Source: Candidatus Pelagibacter sp. (lineage in GTDB: Bacteria; Pseudomonadota; Alphaproteobacteria; Pelagibacterales; Pelagibacteraceae). Taken from it: DNA of 64,000 bases. The position numbers and the translations under genes are program-made. Each line of letters begins with the position of its first letter. Position 1 is the first letter of the stretch. The notes beneath the pieces were generated by a model. It was not told the origin of the DNA and ran no database searches. It worked only from the letters and a program-made list of their open reading frames with translations. The stretch is taken from the NCBI GenBank assembly GCA_028226735.1, contig JAOIYV010000001.1, forward strand, positions 14,870 to 78,869, in the 5' to 3' direction. Shown in pieces: positions 17,274 to 26,180 of the stretch.

Positions 17274-17349
17274 TTTACCCATTGAAATAATTGATTAATC
17301 ATAATTAAATTAGCTTTTTATAAATTGTTAACAATCAAAGAGGAAAATA
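17274..17349 (+). promoter_or_regulatory. Promoter/leader of the solute-binding protein gene with a 12-bp palindrome
   Basis: A perfect palindrome ATTGTTAACAAT lies at 17324-17335, directly before the ribosome site AGAGGA (17339-17344), which is spaced normally from the ATG at 17350. A repressor binding there would block transcription or translation start, so it is a plausible operator. AT-rich DNA upstream gives several weak -10-like boxes. Function is inferred from position. Confidence 0.4.
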
Positions 17350-18531
17350 ATGAAAAAACTATTTATTGCTGCATTTATATTCGTTTCAACATTTACAACG
17401 AGTACATTCGCAGAAGTTAAAATGGGGATTATATTAGGATTTACTGGTCCTATTGAATCTCTTACACCAGCTATGGCTGCATCTGCAGAACTTGCATTTA
17501 AGGAAGCTTCTGATTCAGGTTCACTATTAGGTGGAGAAACTATTTCAGTAGTAAGAGCAGACTCAACTTGTGTTGACGCAGCAGCAGCAGTAACAGCGGC
17601 TGAAGGTGTTATTTCACAAGGAGTTGCAGCTATTATGGGTGCTGACTGTTCGGGTGTTACTGGTGCTATAGCATCAAAAGTTGGTATACCTAATGGTGTA
17701 GTAATGATTTCACCTTCAGCAACTTCTCCAGGATTAACTACTCTAGATGATAAAGGATTCTTTTTTAGAACAGCTCCTTCAGATGCTAGAGGTGGTCAAA
17801 TCTTAGCTGATATTACTAAAGACAGAAAAATCAAAAGTGTTGCTATTACTTATACTAATAATGACTACGGAAAAGGTTTGGCTGATGTTTATGCAGCTGC
17901 AATTAAAGCTCATGGTATTAAAGTTACAACCTCATCAGCGCATGAAGATGGGAAAGCTGACTACTCCTCTGAAGTGGCTACATTAGCTTCTGCAGGTGGT
18001 GACGCTGTTGCAGTGATCGGTTACCTAGACCAAGGTGGAAAAGGAATAATTCAAGGCTCTTTAGATTCTGGTGCGTTTGATACATTTATTTTATCTGATG
18101 GTATGATTGGTGACTCTTTAACTGATACTTTTGGAAAAGACTTAAATAAATCATTTGGCTCAATACCAGGTTCGACTGGAAAGGGTGCCGGAGTATTTAC
18201 AAAAGTTGCTGGTGGAGCAGGTATAGACTCTTCTGGACCTTATACTGGTGAATCTTATGATGCGGCTGCTTTAATTGTTCTTGCAATGCAGGCAGGTAAT
18301 TCAGTAGATAGAGCTTCTATTGCTAAAAATGTAATGGGTGTTGCTAATGCTCCAGGGACAAAAATTTATCCTGGAGAACTAAAAAAAGGTTTAGAATTAT
18401 TAGCTAAAGGTAAAAAAATTGATTATGAAGGTGCTACTGGAGTATCATTTACTGAAGTTGGTGAAGCTGAAGGTTCTTTTTTAGAAAAAGAAATCAAAAG
18501 TGGAAAGTTTAAAACTAAAAAACAAAGATAA
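17350..18531 (+). CDS. Liv-type (HAAT family) ABC transporter solute-binding protein
   Basis: A 393-aa periplasmic binding protein. The Sec signal peptide covers about residues 1-21 (MKKLFIAAFIFVSTFTTSTFA), followed by the family start VKMGIILGFTGPIESLTPAMA. The Peripla_BP_6 fold continues with VRADSTCVDAAAAV and VAIIGY-like blocks. The permease and ATPase genes of a matching Liv system run convergently at 20586-24460, so it probably feeds that transporter despite the opposite strand. A strong bidirectional terminator follows directly. The ligand may be an amino acid, amide or other small organic molecule. Confidence 0.9.
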   Translation: MKKLFIAAFIFVSTFTTSTFAEVKMGIILGFTGPIESLTPAMAASAELAFKEASDSGSLLGGETISVVRADSTCVDAAAAVTAAEGVISQGVAAIMGADCSGVTGAIASKVGIPNGVVMISPSATSPGLTTLDDKGFFFRTAPSDARGGQILADITKDRKIKSVAITYTNNDYGKGLADVYAAAIKAHGIKVTTSSAHEDGKADYSSEVATLASAGGDAVAVIGYLDQGGKGIIQGSLDSGAFDTFILSDGMIGDSLTDTFGKDLNKSFGSIPGSTGKGAGVFTKVAGGAGIDSSGPYTGESYDAAALIVLAMQAGNSVDRASIAKNVMGVANAPGTKIYPGELKKGLELLAKGKKIDYEGATGVSFTEVGEAEGSFLEKEIKSGKFKTKKQR

Positions 18532-18549
18532 TTAACATTTTAATTTTAA

Positions 18550-18580
18550 AACCCCAGCAATACTAATTGCTGGGGTTTTT
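18550..18580. terminator. Bidirectional rho-independent terminator
   Basis: A 12-bp perfect stem starts AACCCCAGCAAT (18550-18561), has loop ACTA, and returns ATTGCTGGGGTT (18566-18577), followed by a T run to 18582. An A run precedes it on the other side. It ends the plus-strand solute-binding gene (stop 18531) and the minus-strand TauE gene (stop 18585). Confidence 0.93.
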
Positions 18581-18584
18581 TTAT

Positions 18585-19346
18585 CTAAAAATTAATGATA
18601 ATTCTAAAAATACCAAATATTGAAATAGATATTAGAAAAAAGAAAACTGCCTTTCTGTAAGTTGCTTCTTTACTTTTAACAAAGAGCTTATTTCCAATAA
18701 AAACACCAATTGGCAAAATGATAATTAATGGGAATGTTCTGTAAATTGTTGTGGGGTCAACTATGCCAGCAAAAAAACTGAGAGCAAAAGCATAAATATC
18801 AGTTAAAAAAAATAATGCTGCTAAGGATCCTCTAATAACTGCTGGCTGTATACTTGTTATCAATAAAAAAAGTGCCACAGGCATTCCTCCTAAGGTAGTT
18901 AGTCCATTTAAAGTACCAGATATTAAACCTGTAAATACTTTGACATAGTCATTATTTATTTTTTGATTTGAATATCCCTTCATTAATAAAATTGAAAAAA
19001 ATATTATAATTAAACAAACCAATAAGTGTGTTGTTTCAGGGTTTAAGTATTTTAATAAATAAAGACCTATTGGAGATCCAATAATTATTCCTACTAATAT
19101 CTTTATTACAAAACCCCAGTCAATTTTGTTCCAAATATAAGGAATCATAAAAATACTAATCATCACTTCAAGTATTAAAATTATTGGAACTATTTCAATT
19201 GCAGGAAGTATAAAAGAGAAGCCTGAAATGCATATGGCAGAAAAGCCAAAACCGTTAAAACCTCTTATGATTGATGCAATAAACACTATAAATACTATTA
19301 AAAAAACTTCAGAAAGACTAAGTTGTATATATGATAAAATTTCCAT
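18585..19346 (-). CDS. TauE/SafE (DUF81) family membrane permease
   Basis: A 253-aa polytopic inner-membrane protein with about eight helices. The family repeats are visible as FIASIIRGFNGFGFSAICISG near the N-terminus and GLISGTLNGLTTLGGMPVALFLL in the second half. Members are linked to export of sulfite, sulfoacetate or other anionic organics. It is the last gene of the minus-strand Liv operon, immediately after the MFS gene. Substrate not determined. Confidence 0.87.
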   Translation of the reverse strand: MEILSYIQLSLSEVFLIVFIVFIASIIRGFNGFGFSAICISGFSFILPAIEIVPIILILEVMISIFMIPYIWNKIDWGFVIKILVGIIIGSPIGLYLLKYLNPETTHLLVCLIIIFFSILLMKGYSNQKINNDYVKVFTGLISGTLNGLTTLGGMPVALFLLITSIQPAVIRGSLAALFFLTDIYAFALSFFAGIVDPTTIYRTFPLIIILPIGVFIGNKLFVKSKEATYRKAVFFFLISISIFGIFRIIINF

Positions 19347-20510
19347 TTATTTTTTATTAATTAGATCAGCTCTTAAGGTAGATAAAGTAATCAAAACTAA
19401 AAAAATTATGCAAATTAGATTCATTGTTTTCCAACTTGTAAAAGTTAAAAACATACCTGCAGATAAACTGGCAACTGCTTGGGTGGAATAAACTATTAAA
19501 TCATTGAATCCTTGTGCTTTAAATTTTTCATCTTCTCTATAAGATAAAACTAGTAAACTTGTTCCAGATATAAATAAAAAATTCCAACCAAAACCTAAAA
19601 ATATTAAGGCTATTAAATAGTTAACAAAGTTTTGTTCAAACAAACTAGTTAAAATTGTGATTGAAAATAAAGCGACACCAGCATGCATTATTTTACTATG
19701 CCCAAATCTTTTTATTAAATTACCTGTAACTAATGATGGGAGGAACATTGCGGCTATATGAAACTGAATTACAAATCCTGTTTTGGTTAAGCTTATTTTC
19801 TCCATTATATGCATACTTATTGGTGTTGCAGTCATCAGAAATGACATCACTGCATAAGCAAATGATGAGGCAATCAAAGCTTGTAAAAACCTTGGTTGAG
19901 AAATTAATTCAAAATAACTACGTGTTATTTTTCCAATAACTTTATTTGGTTTGTGTCCATCTGTATAAAAAAACAAAAAAATTGTTGATGTAAGAGTTAT
20001 AGCAGCAAGGGCAATATATGATCCTGAATATAAGTGACCGTCTATAGCACTTTTGGTGAAGTTTGCTAAATTTGGTCCAATAAAAGCTGATCCTATTCCT
20101 GCTAATAATATTATTGATATAGCTTTTGGAGCTCTATCTTTTTCTACGGTTTCAACAGCTGCAAAACGATATTGATGGCTAAAAGCTACTGTAGCACCTA
20201 GTAAGAAGCATGCTAAATTGAATAAAATAAAACTTTCTGTGATTATTGAGAAAGCAGCCAACAAAGATGACAAAGAGCTTCCAATTGAAGCATATATAAA
20301 CCCTGTTCTACGACCAACTATACTCATAATCTTTGCCGCAAAAATTGCAAAAATTGCTATTCCAACAATTGATAAGGCCATTGGTAAAGTAGCTAGAGAT
20401 TTTACTGGACTAAGTTGTGAACCTATTATTCCACTTAAGAAGACTGTTACTGGCGCAGCAGTAAAAGCAAAAATCTGGCTTAGAATTAGCAACCAAAGGT
20501 TTTTATTCAT
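19347..20510 (-). CDS. Major facilitator superfamily transporter
   Basis: A 387-aa carrier with about twelve hydrophobic segments and the MFS pattern of a Gly-rich cytoplasmic loop after helix 2 (AKIMSIVGRRTGFIYASIG) and a repeat in the second half (GNLIKRFGHSKIMHAGV). It lies inside a Liv-type ABC operon between livM and the TauE-like gene. Its ATG overlaps the stop of a possible 22-codon ORF (TAATG). Likely an efflux or uptake carrier for a related metabolite. Confidence 0.87.
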   Translation of the reverse strand: MNKNLWLLILSQIFAFTAAPVTVFLSGIIGSQLSPVKSLATLPMALSIVGIAIFAIFAAKIMSIVGRRTGFIYASIGSSLSSLLAAFSIITESFILFNLACFLLGATVAFSHQYRFAAVETVEKDRAPKAISIILLAGIGSAFIGPNLANFTKSAIDGHLYSGSYIALAAITLTSTIFLFFYTDGHKPNKVIGKITRSYFELISQPRFLQALIASSFAYAVMSFLMTATPISMHIMEKISLTKTGFVIQFHIAAMFLPSLVTGNLIKRFGHSKIMHAGVALFSITILTSLFEQNFVNYLIALIFLGFGWNFLFISGTSLLVLSYREDEKFKAQGFNDLIVYSTQAVASLSAGMFLTFTSWKTMNLICIIFLVLITLSTLRADLINKK

Positions 20511-20578
20511 TAAAAAAAATATTTATCACCAATGTACATGGCCCATGCCATAGCAGCACCTAATAAAATATATTTCAT
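20510..20578 (-). CDS. Possible 22-aa single-helix membrane peptide
   Basis: A short frame begins 8 bases after the livM stop and encodes MKYILLGAAMAWAMYIGD plus a lysine and aromatic residues, ending KYFF. The middle is a run of about 12 hydrophobic residues. Its TAA overlaps the MFS start (TAATG), so it could couple translation of livM and the MFS gene. No strong ribosome site is seen. It may be a real small protein, a leader that couples translation, or chance; only conservation in relatives can decide. Confidence 0.35.
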   Translation of the reverse strand: MKYILLGAAMAWAMYIGDKYFF

Positions 20579-20585
20579 AATAACA

Positions 20586-21956
20586 TTACTTTATTTCTAT
20601 TTTTTCAGGAAGTATACCCTTTGGACGATATCTCATTATCAATAATAGCCCCATTCCCATCATTAAATATCTAAAGTATGGAACGCTTTCAATTAAGTGT
20701 ATTTTTAATGAATGAGTATCTGCTAAGCCTGCTGTAAAAAAATTGATCAAAAATAATGCAATTGGTGCTGCCTCAATCCATAAAAACCAAACTGCAAAAC
20801 CACCTAATATCGCACCAAAATTATTACCACTTCCACCCACAATTACCATTACCCAAATTAAGAAAGTGTATCTCATTGGGCGATAGCTGCCTGGCGTGAA
20901 TAAACCGTCTTGAGTTACCAGCATAGCACCAGCTATTCCAACTATTGCTGAACCTAAAATAAAAATTAACAAATGTTGTTTAACAACATTTTTGCCCATA
21001 GCATTTGCTGCTTCTTCATTATCTCTTATTGCTCTCATCATTCTTCCCCATGGTGAATAAAGAGCCTTTTGAGTAACTATTAGTAATGCCACAACTACTG
21101 TTAAAAATAACCCTGAATAACAAAGTTTTACAAAAACTGAAGATCCTTCAATAACTAATTGATTTAGTGCTGTTTGTTTGTCAGCAATACTCGAAATTAA
21201 TTCTAGTTTACCTGAGTTAAATTTTGTGACTAAGTTTATAAACCATTCTTTAGTTTGGAGTTCTACTTCGTAAGGAACTGGTCGATCTAATCCAATTACA
21301 TTCTTAACACCTCTGGTTAACCAATCTTCATGCTTAATTATAGCTATGATAATTTCAGAAATAAGAAGTGTTGCAATAGCTAAATAATCTGCACGTAATC
21401 CTAGGGCAACTTTTCCAACTATAAAAGCTAAACCTGCAGCAAAGAAGGCTCCAACTATCCAAGAAAACACTATTGGCAAACCTAAGCCTCCAAGAAATCC
21501 AGTTGTTGCTGGGTTAACTGCTTCAATTGCTTCAATACCAGACTCTGAAGTAATTCTTATAATTACAATTCCTGCAATTATAACTCCAATAATTCCATAC
21601 GTTCTTTTTTTTGATTTTTCAAAATTTTTTAAGATAAAACGAATAACAAATACCATCACAATTATAAGCCATAGGCACATTAGAATATCAAATCCGCCTG
21701 CACTCCAAGCTTCTTGTACTGGATCTACTGATATTAAGACTGCAGCCAAACCACCTAAGGCCGCATAACCCATTAGTCCAAAATTGATTAAACCAGCATA
21801 TCCCCATTGTATGTTGGCACCCATTGTCATAACTGCTGAAATTAAACACATATTAAAAATAGATAAAGCAACATTCCATGATTGAAATATTCCAACTAAA
21901 ACAATAAGTCCTAACATTATTACGTAGGCTATAATTACATTTAAGTGCTTTCTCAC
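20586..21956 (-). CDS. livM: Liv-type ABC transporter permease (LivM-like)
   Basis: A 456-aa membrane protein with the BPD_transp_2 landmarks MGANIQWGYAGLINFGLMGYAALGG and, near the C-terminus, RAIRDNEEAANAMGKN and FTPGSYRPMRYTFLIWVMVIVGGSGNNFGAILGG. It is longer than E. coli LivM because of a roughly 100-residue region after the second helix block and a segment around residues 215-275 (KHEDWLTRGVKNVIGLDRPV). The start overlaps the livH stop by 4 bases. Part of operon proC-like, livG, livF, livH, livM, peptide, MFS, tauE. Confidence 0.9.
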   Translation of the reverse strand: MRKHLNVIIAYVIMLGLIVLVGIFQSWNVALSIFNMCLISAVMTMGANIQWGYAGLINFGLMGYAALGGLAAVLISVDPVQEAWSAGGFDILMCLWLIIVMVFVIRFILKNFEKSKKRTYGIIGVIIAGIVIIRITSESGIEAIEAVNPATTGFLGGLGLPIVFSWIVGAFFAAGLAFIVGKVALGLRADYLAIATLLISEIIIAIIKHEDWLTRGVKNVIGLDRPVPYEVELQTKEWFINLVTKFNSGKLELISSIADKQTALNQLVIEGSSVFVKLCYSGLFLTVVVALLIVTQKALYSPWGRMMRAIRDNEEAANAMGKNVVKQHLLIFILGSAIVGIAGAMLVTQDGLFTPGSYRPMRYTFLIWVMVIVGGSGNNFGAILGGFAVWFLWIEAAPIALFLINFFTAGLADTHSLKIHLIESVPYFRYLMMGMGLLLIMRYRPKGILPEKIEIK

Positions 21957-22963
21957 AATACCTTTCCTTTAAATATTCCGTTAGGTCTATAGAGTAAAAC
22001 GATCACTAGTATAGAAAATGACACAGCAAATTTATAATCAGTTGATAAAAGTTGGACTAAAGTTTCTGGTTCCATACTTGATGGTAAAATATACATAAAA
22101 AATTTTTTGTAAGCATATGTTAGAAATATCTCTGAAAAAGCTATTACATATCCACCTAGAAACGCTCCAAAAGGGTTTCCAATACCTCCTACAATTGCTG
22201 CTGCAAAAATTGGCAACATGTTATTAAAGTAAGTGAATGGCTTAAAGCTTTTATCCAAACCATATAATGCACCACCTATAGTTGCCAAAATACCTGCAAT
22301 GATCCATGTAATCATAACTACTCTTTTAGGGTCAATTCCAGATAGTAAAGCTAAATCCTCATTATCTGAATAAGCTCGCATACTCTTTCCAGTTTTAGTT
22401 TTATTTAAAAACCAAAATAAAATTGAAACCAACACTAATGTTATAAATATTGTTATTACCTGGCTAGATTTAATTGCTAGACCCTCATTAAGACCTGTCA
22501 TTTCTTTAAACTCACCCGCTTTAATAATAAACTTTTCTCCATCAAAAAATCGTCTATCACTAGGGCCAATTATTATTCTAACTACAGCTTGTGTTACAAA
22601 CATTACTCCAATACTAACCATTGCAAGTTGAACAGGGGGGCTTTTCTGAACCCTATAATATCTAAATACAAACTTATCTATTAAAAGCATATAACCAATC
22701 ATGAAAATTATTGCAAAAGGTATTGCAAGAAGAGCTGTTGGTAAAATACCTAAAGAAATACCAAGTGATTGAAAATACCAAGTAATTAAAATAGTTACCA
22801 TCGTTCCAAATGCCATCATGTCTCCAGTTGCAAAATTAGCAAATCTCAAGATTCCATAGATCAAAGTTACAAATATTGCACCAAGCGCTAATTGAGAACC
22901 ATAAGTTAAAGCTGGGACAAAAATATAATTTAATAATAATATAATAGCGTTTAAAAAATCCAT
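21953..22963 (-). CDS. livH: Liv-type ABC transporter permease (LivH-like)
   Basis: A 336-aa membrane protein with the LivH start FVTLIYGILRFANFATGDMMAFGTM and the coupling-loop segment MRAYSDNEDLALLSGIDPKRVV, then ILATIGGALYGLDKSF and AAIVGGIGNPFGAFLGGYV. It pairs with LivM at 20586 to form the translocation pore. It sits between the ATPase gene livF (one-base gap) and livM (4-base overlap). Confidence 0.91.
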   Translation of the reverse strand: MDFLNAIILLLNYIFVPALTYGSQLALGAIFVTLIYGILRFANFATGDMMAFGTMVTILITWYFQSLGISLGILPTALLAIPFAIIFMIGYMLLIDKFVFRYYRVQKSPPVQLAMVSIGVMFVTQAVVRIIIGPSDRRFFDGEKFIIKAGEFKEMTGLNEGLAIKSSQVITIFITLVLVSILFWFLNKTKTGKSMRAYSDNEDLALLSGIDPKRVVMITWIIAGILATIGGALYGLDKSFKPFTYFNNMLPIFAAAIVGGIGNPFGAFLGGYVIAFSEIFLTYAYKKFFMYILPSSMEPETLVQLLSTDYKFAVSFSILVIVLLYRPNGIFKGKVL

Positions 22964-22964
22964 A

Positions 22965-23672
22965 TCATCCTCCCAAAAAAGAACTTCTTACCCTTGGGTC
23001 ATTTAATAATTCTTTACCTGTACCTGAGTAACGGTTTTCACCAGTGACCAAAACATAGCCTCTATCAGAAATGTTTAATGCTTGTTTAGCATTTTGTTCA
23101 ACCATTAATATTGCAACATTTGTTCTTTTTACTTTAATTATATGATCAAATAATTCATCCATTACAATTGGAGATACACCTGCAGTGGGCTCGTCTAACA
23201 TTAGAACGCTTGGTCTTATCATTAGAGCTCTTCCTAGAGCAACTTGTTGTCTTTGACCACCTGAAAGCTCACCTACTAACTGTTCTTTTTTTTCTCTTAA
23301 TATTGGAAAAAGTTCATAAATTTCATCAATAACTTTTTGATAATCATCATTTCTTAAATATGCACCCATTTCTAAATTTTCTTTCACAGTCATGCCAGCA
23401 AAAACATTTTTAGTTTGTGGCACAAACGAAATACCTTCTCTAACTCTATCTTGTGGTGAAAGTTTTGAAATATCCTTTCCATTAATTATTACAGATCCAG
23501 AATTTAAATTTAAAAGTCCCAACATTGCTTTCATCACTGTAGATTTACCAGCTCCATTAGGACCAAGTATTGAAACTATCTCTCCCCGATTAACATAAAC
23601 TGAGCAAGAATGAATGATATCTGGTCCATTATCATAACCACCTGTCATTTTTATTCCTTCAAAAAAAGCCAT
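22965..23672 (-). CDS. livF: Liv-type ABC transporter ATP-binding protein (LivF-like)
   Basis: A 235-aa ATPase. Walker A GPNGAGKST is at 37-45, the signature LSGGQRQQV, Walker B LMLDEPTAGVSP, and the H-loop MVEQNAKQAL in place of the usual His, which is typical for LivF. Its start overlaps the livG stop by one base. The short form, ending at RVRSSFLGG, matches full-length LivF. Confidence 0.92.
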   Translation of the reverse strand: MAFFEGIKMTGGYDNGPDIIHSCSVYVNRGEIVSILGPNGAGKSTVMKAMLGLLNLNSGSVIINGKDISKLSPQDRVREGISFVPQTKNVFAGMTVKENLEMGAYLRNDDYQKVIDEIYELFPILREKKEQLVGELSGGQRQQVALGRALMIRPSVLMLDEPTAGVSPIVMDELFDHIIKVKRTNVAILMVEQNAKQALNISDRGYVLVTGENRYSGTGKELLNDPRVRSSFLGG

Positions 23673-24460
23673 TAATTCTCTTCCTTTATTTTTGAACCTC
23701 GTCCCAAATAACTTTCAATAACTTTTTCATTTTTTTTTGCTTCTTCAGCAGTTCCTTCAAACAAAACAGATCCTTCCGCCATGACTATGACAGGATCACA
23801 TAATCTACTTATAAACTCCATGTCATGTTCAATCATACAGAATGTATAACCTTCTTCTTTATTTAATTTTAAAATTGCACTTCCTAAATCCCTTAAAAGT
23901 GTTCTATTAACTCCAGCACCAACTTCATCTAATAATACTAATTTAGCATCAACCATCATTGTTCTTCCAAGTTCTAAGAGTTTTTTTTGTCCCCCTGAGA
24001 GGTTTCCTGCTAATTCATTTGATAAATGTTTTAAATTTAAAAAATCAACAACATCTTGCGCTTTTTGTTTTATTGCCAATTCTTCAGTTTTAACTAGTTT
24101 TGGTTTTAACAAAGCAGTCATCAACTTTTCACCAGATTGATTAGCTGGTACCATCATCAAATTTTCTAATACTGATAAATTTGTGAATTCATGCGCTATT
24201 TGAAAAGTTCTGAGTATTCCTTTTGAAAATAATTCATGAGAAGGTACATCTGTTATATCTTCATTATTGAATAAAACTTTTCCATCTGAAGATTTTATAT
24301 TGCCAGCAATTAGATTGAATAATGTGGTTTTACCAGAGCCATTAGGTCCTATAATTCCTGTAATCGACCCTTTTTTAATTTTTAATGAACAATCAAAAAC
24401 TGCAGCTAATCCACCAAAGTATTTAGATAAATTATTAATTTGTAAAATATTTTGATTCAT
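23672..24460 (-). CDS. livG: Liv-type ABC transporter ATP-binding protein (LivG-like)
   Basis: A 262-aa ATPase. Walker A GPNGSGKTT is at 38-46, the signature LSGGQKKLLELGR, Walker B KLVLLDEVGAGVNRT, and the H-loop MIEHDMEFI. The unusual V in DEVGAG (usually DEPxAG) is seen in several marine LivG proteins. It is the first ATPase of the operon, 6 bases after the ProC-like gene. Confidence 0.92.
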   Translation of the reverse strand: MNQNILQINNLSKYFGGLAAVFDCSLKIKKGSITGIIGPNGSGKTTLFNLIAGNIKSSDGKVLFNNEDITDVPSHELFSKGILRTFQIAHEFTNLSVLENLMMVPANQSGEKLMTALLKPKLVKTEELAIKQKAQDVVDFLNLKHLSNELAGNLSGGQKKLLELGRTMMVDAKLVLLDEVGAGVNRTLLRDLGSAILKLNKEEGYTFCMIEHDMEFISRLCDPVIVMAEGSVLFEGTAEEAKKNEKVIESYLGRGSKIKEEN

Positions 24461-24466
24461 AAAATA

Positions 24467-25234
24467 TTATTTATTTAATCTTTTATGAATACTATTTAGC
24501 GTTTTTTCTAATTTTTTATAAAAGCCAGCTTTTATTAATTCATTTACACCTTGTTCATTTAAACCTTTGGGTGTTTGAGACTCTTTTACTAAATATTTTA
24601 AATCTTTATTAGAATTTACAACTGCATCTTCTGACAAAGCTAAAAACAACGATGTTATATATTTCTGTGCATCTTTTTTTTTAATACCTTTTTTAATTAA
24701 CCATTCAGTCATAACATTTAACAACTTATAAAAAGGTGCCATCATACCAGAGGTTGACCAAAAATTAATTGAGGATTTCTCATTTTTAATTTCAACTGTG
24801 GTTCCAATTTTATTAAAAAAAATTTTTACTTTTTTGTTTGGTGGACAAATTGGAACAGGTCCTTTTTTTAATGAAATTGGCGGTAATGGTATTGCTCTTA
24901 CAATTTTTGCTTTAACTTTAATTGCATCTTTTAATTCCCCCAAAGTGATTGTAGATATAAAACTAATTATCGTTTGAGTAGATCTAAATTTTAATTTTTT
25001 AATAATTTTTTTTCCAACTTCTGGGGTTACAGATAAAAAAATCCAATCACTTCTATCAATAATCTCCTGGTTATCTTTAAATATGATTACTTTGTTAAAT
25101 TTGTTTTTGAGTTTTTTCGCAATAGATTTGTTACGAGATGAAATTAATATCTTTTTATATGATATTTGTGAATTTGATATTCCAGTAATCACTGACGATG
25201 CTATTTTACCTGTTCCAATAAATCCTAATTTCAT
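24467..25234 (-). CDS. Pyrroline-5-carboxylate reductase-like NAD(P)-binding protein
   Basis: A 255-aa protein with the N-terminal F420/ProC Rossmann motif GFIGTGKIASS and strand-loop ISSRNKSIAKKL. The segment AKIVRAIPLPPISLKKGP corresponds to the ProC VRxMPN region but lacks the MPN residues, so it may not be a true proline synthase. It leads the Liv operon. Its role may be reduction of an imine or keto acid from the imported compound (inference). Confidence 0.72.
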   Translation of the reverse strand: MKLGFIGTGKIASSVITGISNSQISYKKILISSRNKSIAKKLKNKFNKVIIFKDNQEIIDRSDWIFLSVTPEVGKKIIKKLKFRSTQTIISFISTITLGELKDAIKVKAKIVRAIPLPPISLKKGPVPICPPNKKVKIFFNKIGTTVEIKNEKSSINFWSTSGMMAPFYKLLNVMTEWLIKKGIKKKDAQKYITSLFLALSEDAVVNSNKDLKYLVKESQTPKGLNEQGVNELIKAGFYKKLEKTLNSIHKRLNK

Positions 25235-25278
25235 ATTTTACAATAACTATATCAGTAATAATTTTTTTTTTGGGCAAA

Positions 25279-25306
25279 AAAAAAGCCCTCCGAAGAGGGC
25301 TTTTTT
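25279..25306 (-). terminator. Rho-independent terminator of the outer-membrane protein gene
   Basis: The stem GCCCTC/GAGGGC (25285-25290 with 25295-25300) has loop CGAA, extended by A/T pairs on both sides, with T runs in either direction. It lies 20 bp after the barrel gene's stop on the minus strand, and upstream of the ProC-like operon start. Confidence 0.9.
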
Positions 25307-25325
25307 AAATAAATATAAATTTAAA

Positions 25326-25976
25326 TTAGAATGATTTTCCAATTGAAATTTTACCAGTTGCACCGCCGATATCTTTAGCGTGCGCAGTTCTAGTTTCACC
25401 AGTAGCAGCTAGAAGTGAGATATCATCAAACTCCATATAACTTCCTTCAGCTCTTACAAAAAGACCGTTTGTTAGTTCTTTATTGTAACCCATAGCAATT
25501 ACAGTACCATCCATACTTGTGTTGCCATAAGTTCCGCCAGTGTCTAAACTTTCTTTACTGATAACGTCTACTTGAATTACACCAGCTTTAACGTAAAAAT
25601 TCTCTGTTACATTAAGAGCAACATATCCTGTAGTCATATCATCGAAACTAACTTTAATAGTTTGTGTACAAGTTGCAGCTTCACAGGCTTTATCTTGAGT
25701 AGCTGTTTCTGAATCTATTCCATTTGGAACATAATCAACACCTACTGTTACATAATCACCTAGTGTTTTTTCAATGAATAATGAACCCATAGCTAATGGA
25801 GAAACCGCTCTGTCATAGGGCGAACCATTTCCTGGATCAGTACTACCCATTGCTTCATTACCTTTTGCGGTAAATATACCCATACTGCCTGATACTCCAA
25901 CATTTACACCAAGCTCTGCAGAAGCCATTGAAAATGTCCCTAGTAGCATAAGGATCGCAATTGTTATTTTTTTCAT
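25326..25976 (-). CDS. Small outer-membrane beta-barrel protein, family unrecognised
   Basis: A 216-aa protein with a Sec signal peptide of about 20 residues (ITIAILMLLGTFSMASA, then ELGVNVGVSG). Alternating hydrophobic/polar strands such as GYVALNVTENFYVKAGVIQV and GLFVRAEGSYMEFDD, and a C-terminal Phe (KISIGKSF), are the usual marks of an outer-membrane barrel recognised by BAM. Codon third positions are richer in G/C than in the neighbours, suggesting high expression. Two Cys (CEAATCTQ) could form an external disulfide. It is monocistronic with its own promoter and terminator. Confidence 0.75.
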   Translation of the reverse strand: MKKITIAILMLLGTFSMASAELGVNVGVSGSMGIFTAKGNEAMGSTDPGNGSPYDRAVSPLAMGSLFIEKTLGDYVTVGVDYVPNGIDSETATQDKACEAATCTQTIKVSFDDMTTGYVALNVTENFYVKAGVIQVDVISKESLDTGGTYGNTSMDGTVIAMGYNKELTNGLFVRAEGSYMEFDDISLLAATGETRTAHAKDIGGATGKISIGKSF

Positions 25977-26180
25977 ATTTTTTCCTTAGTTATTATTAAC
26001 GTTAATATTAAGCTAGACTTATATTGCCTAAAATCAAAGTTTAATATAATGATTTTGCATAAAAAGTTTTTTTTTATTTAAAGTGATATTTTTATCACAA
26101 TAAAAGTTCAATAAATTAAGGGTTTTTTACACTAAAAAACTAAAATTTATATTACAACTTACAATTTAGTTATATTTTAT
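25977..26180 (-). promoter_or_regulatory. Upstream region of the outer-membrane protein gene, with a 14-bp palindrome
   Basis: A 204-bp AT-rich gap. A perfect palindrome TATTAACGTTAATA (25994-26007) lies just before the ribosome site on the minus strand. Runs such as AAAAAGTTTTTTTTTATTTAAAG further up could be an UP-type or bent-DNA element. No terminator for the upstream glutarate hydroxylase gene is obvious. Confidence 0.4.

Noticed and set aside
24467..25234. Calling the ProC-like gene proC
   Set aside because: It lacks the typical VRxMPN segment and lies in a transport operon, so proline synthesis is not supported.
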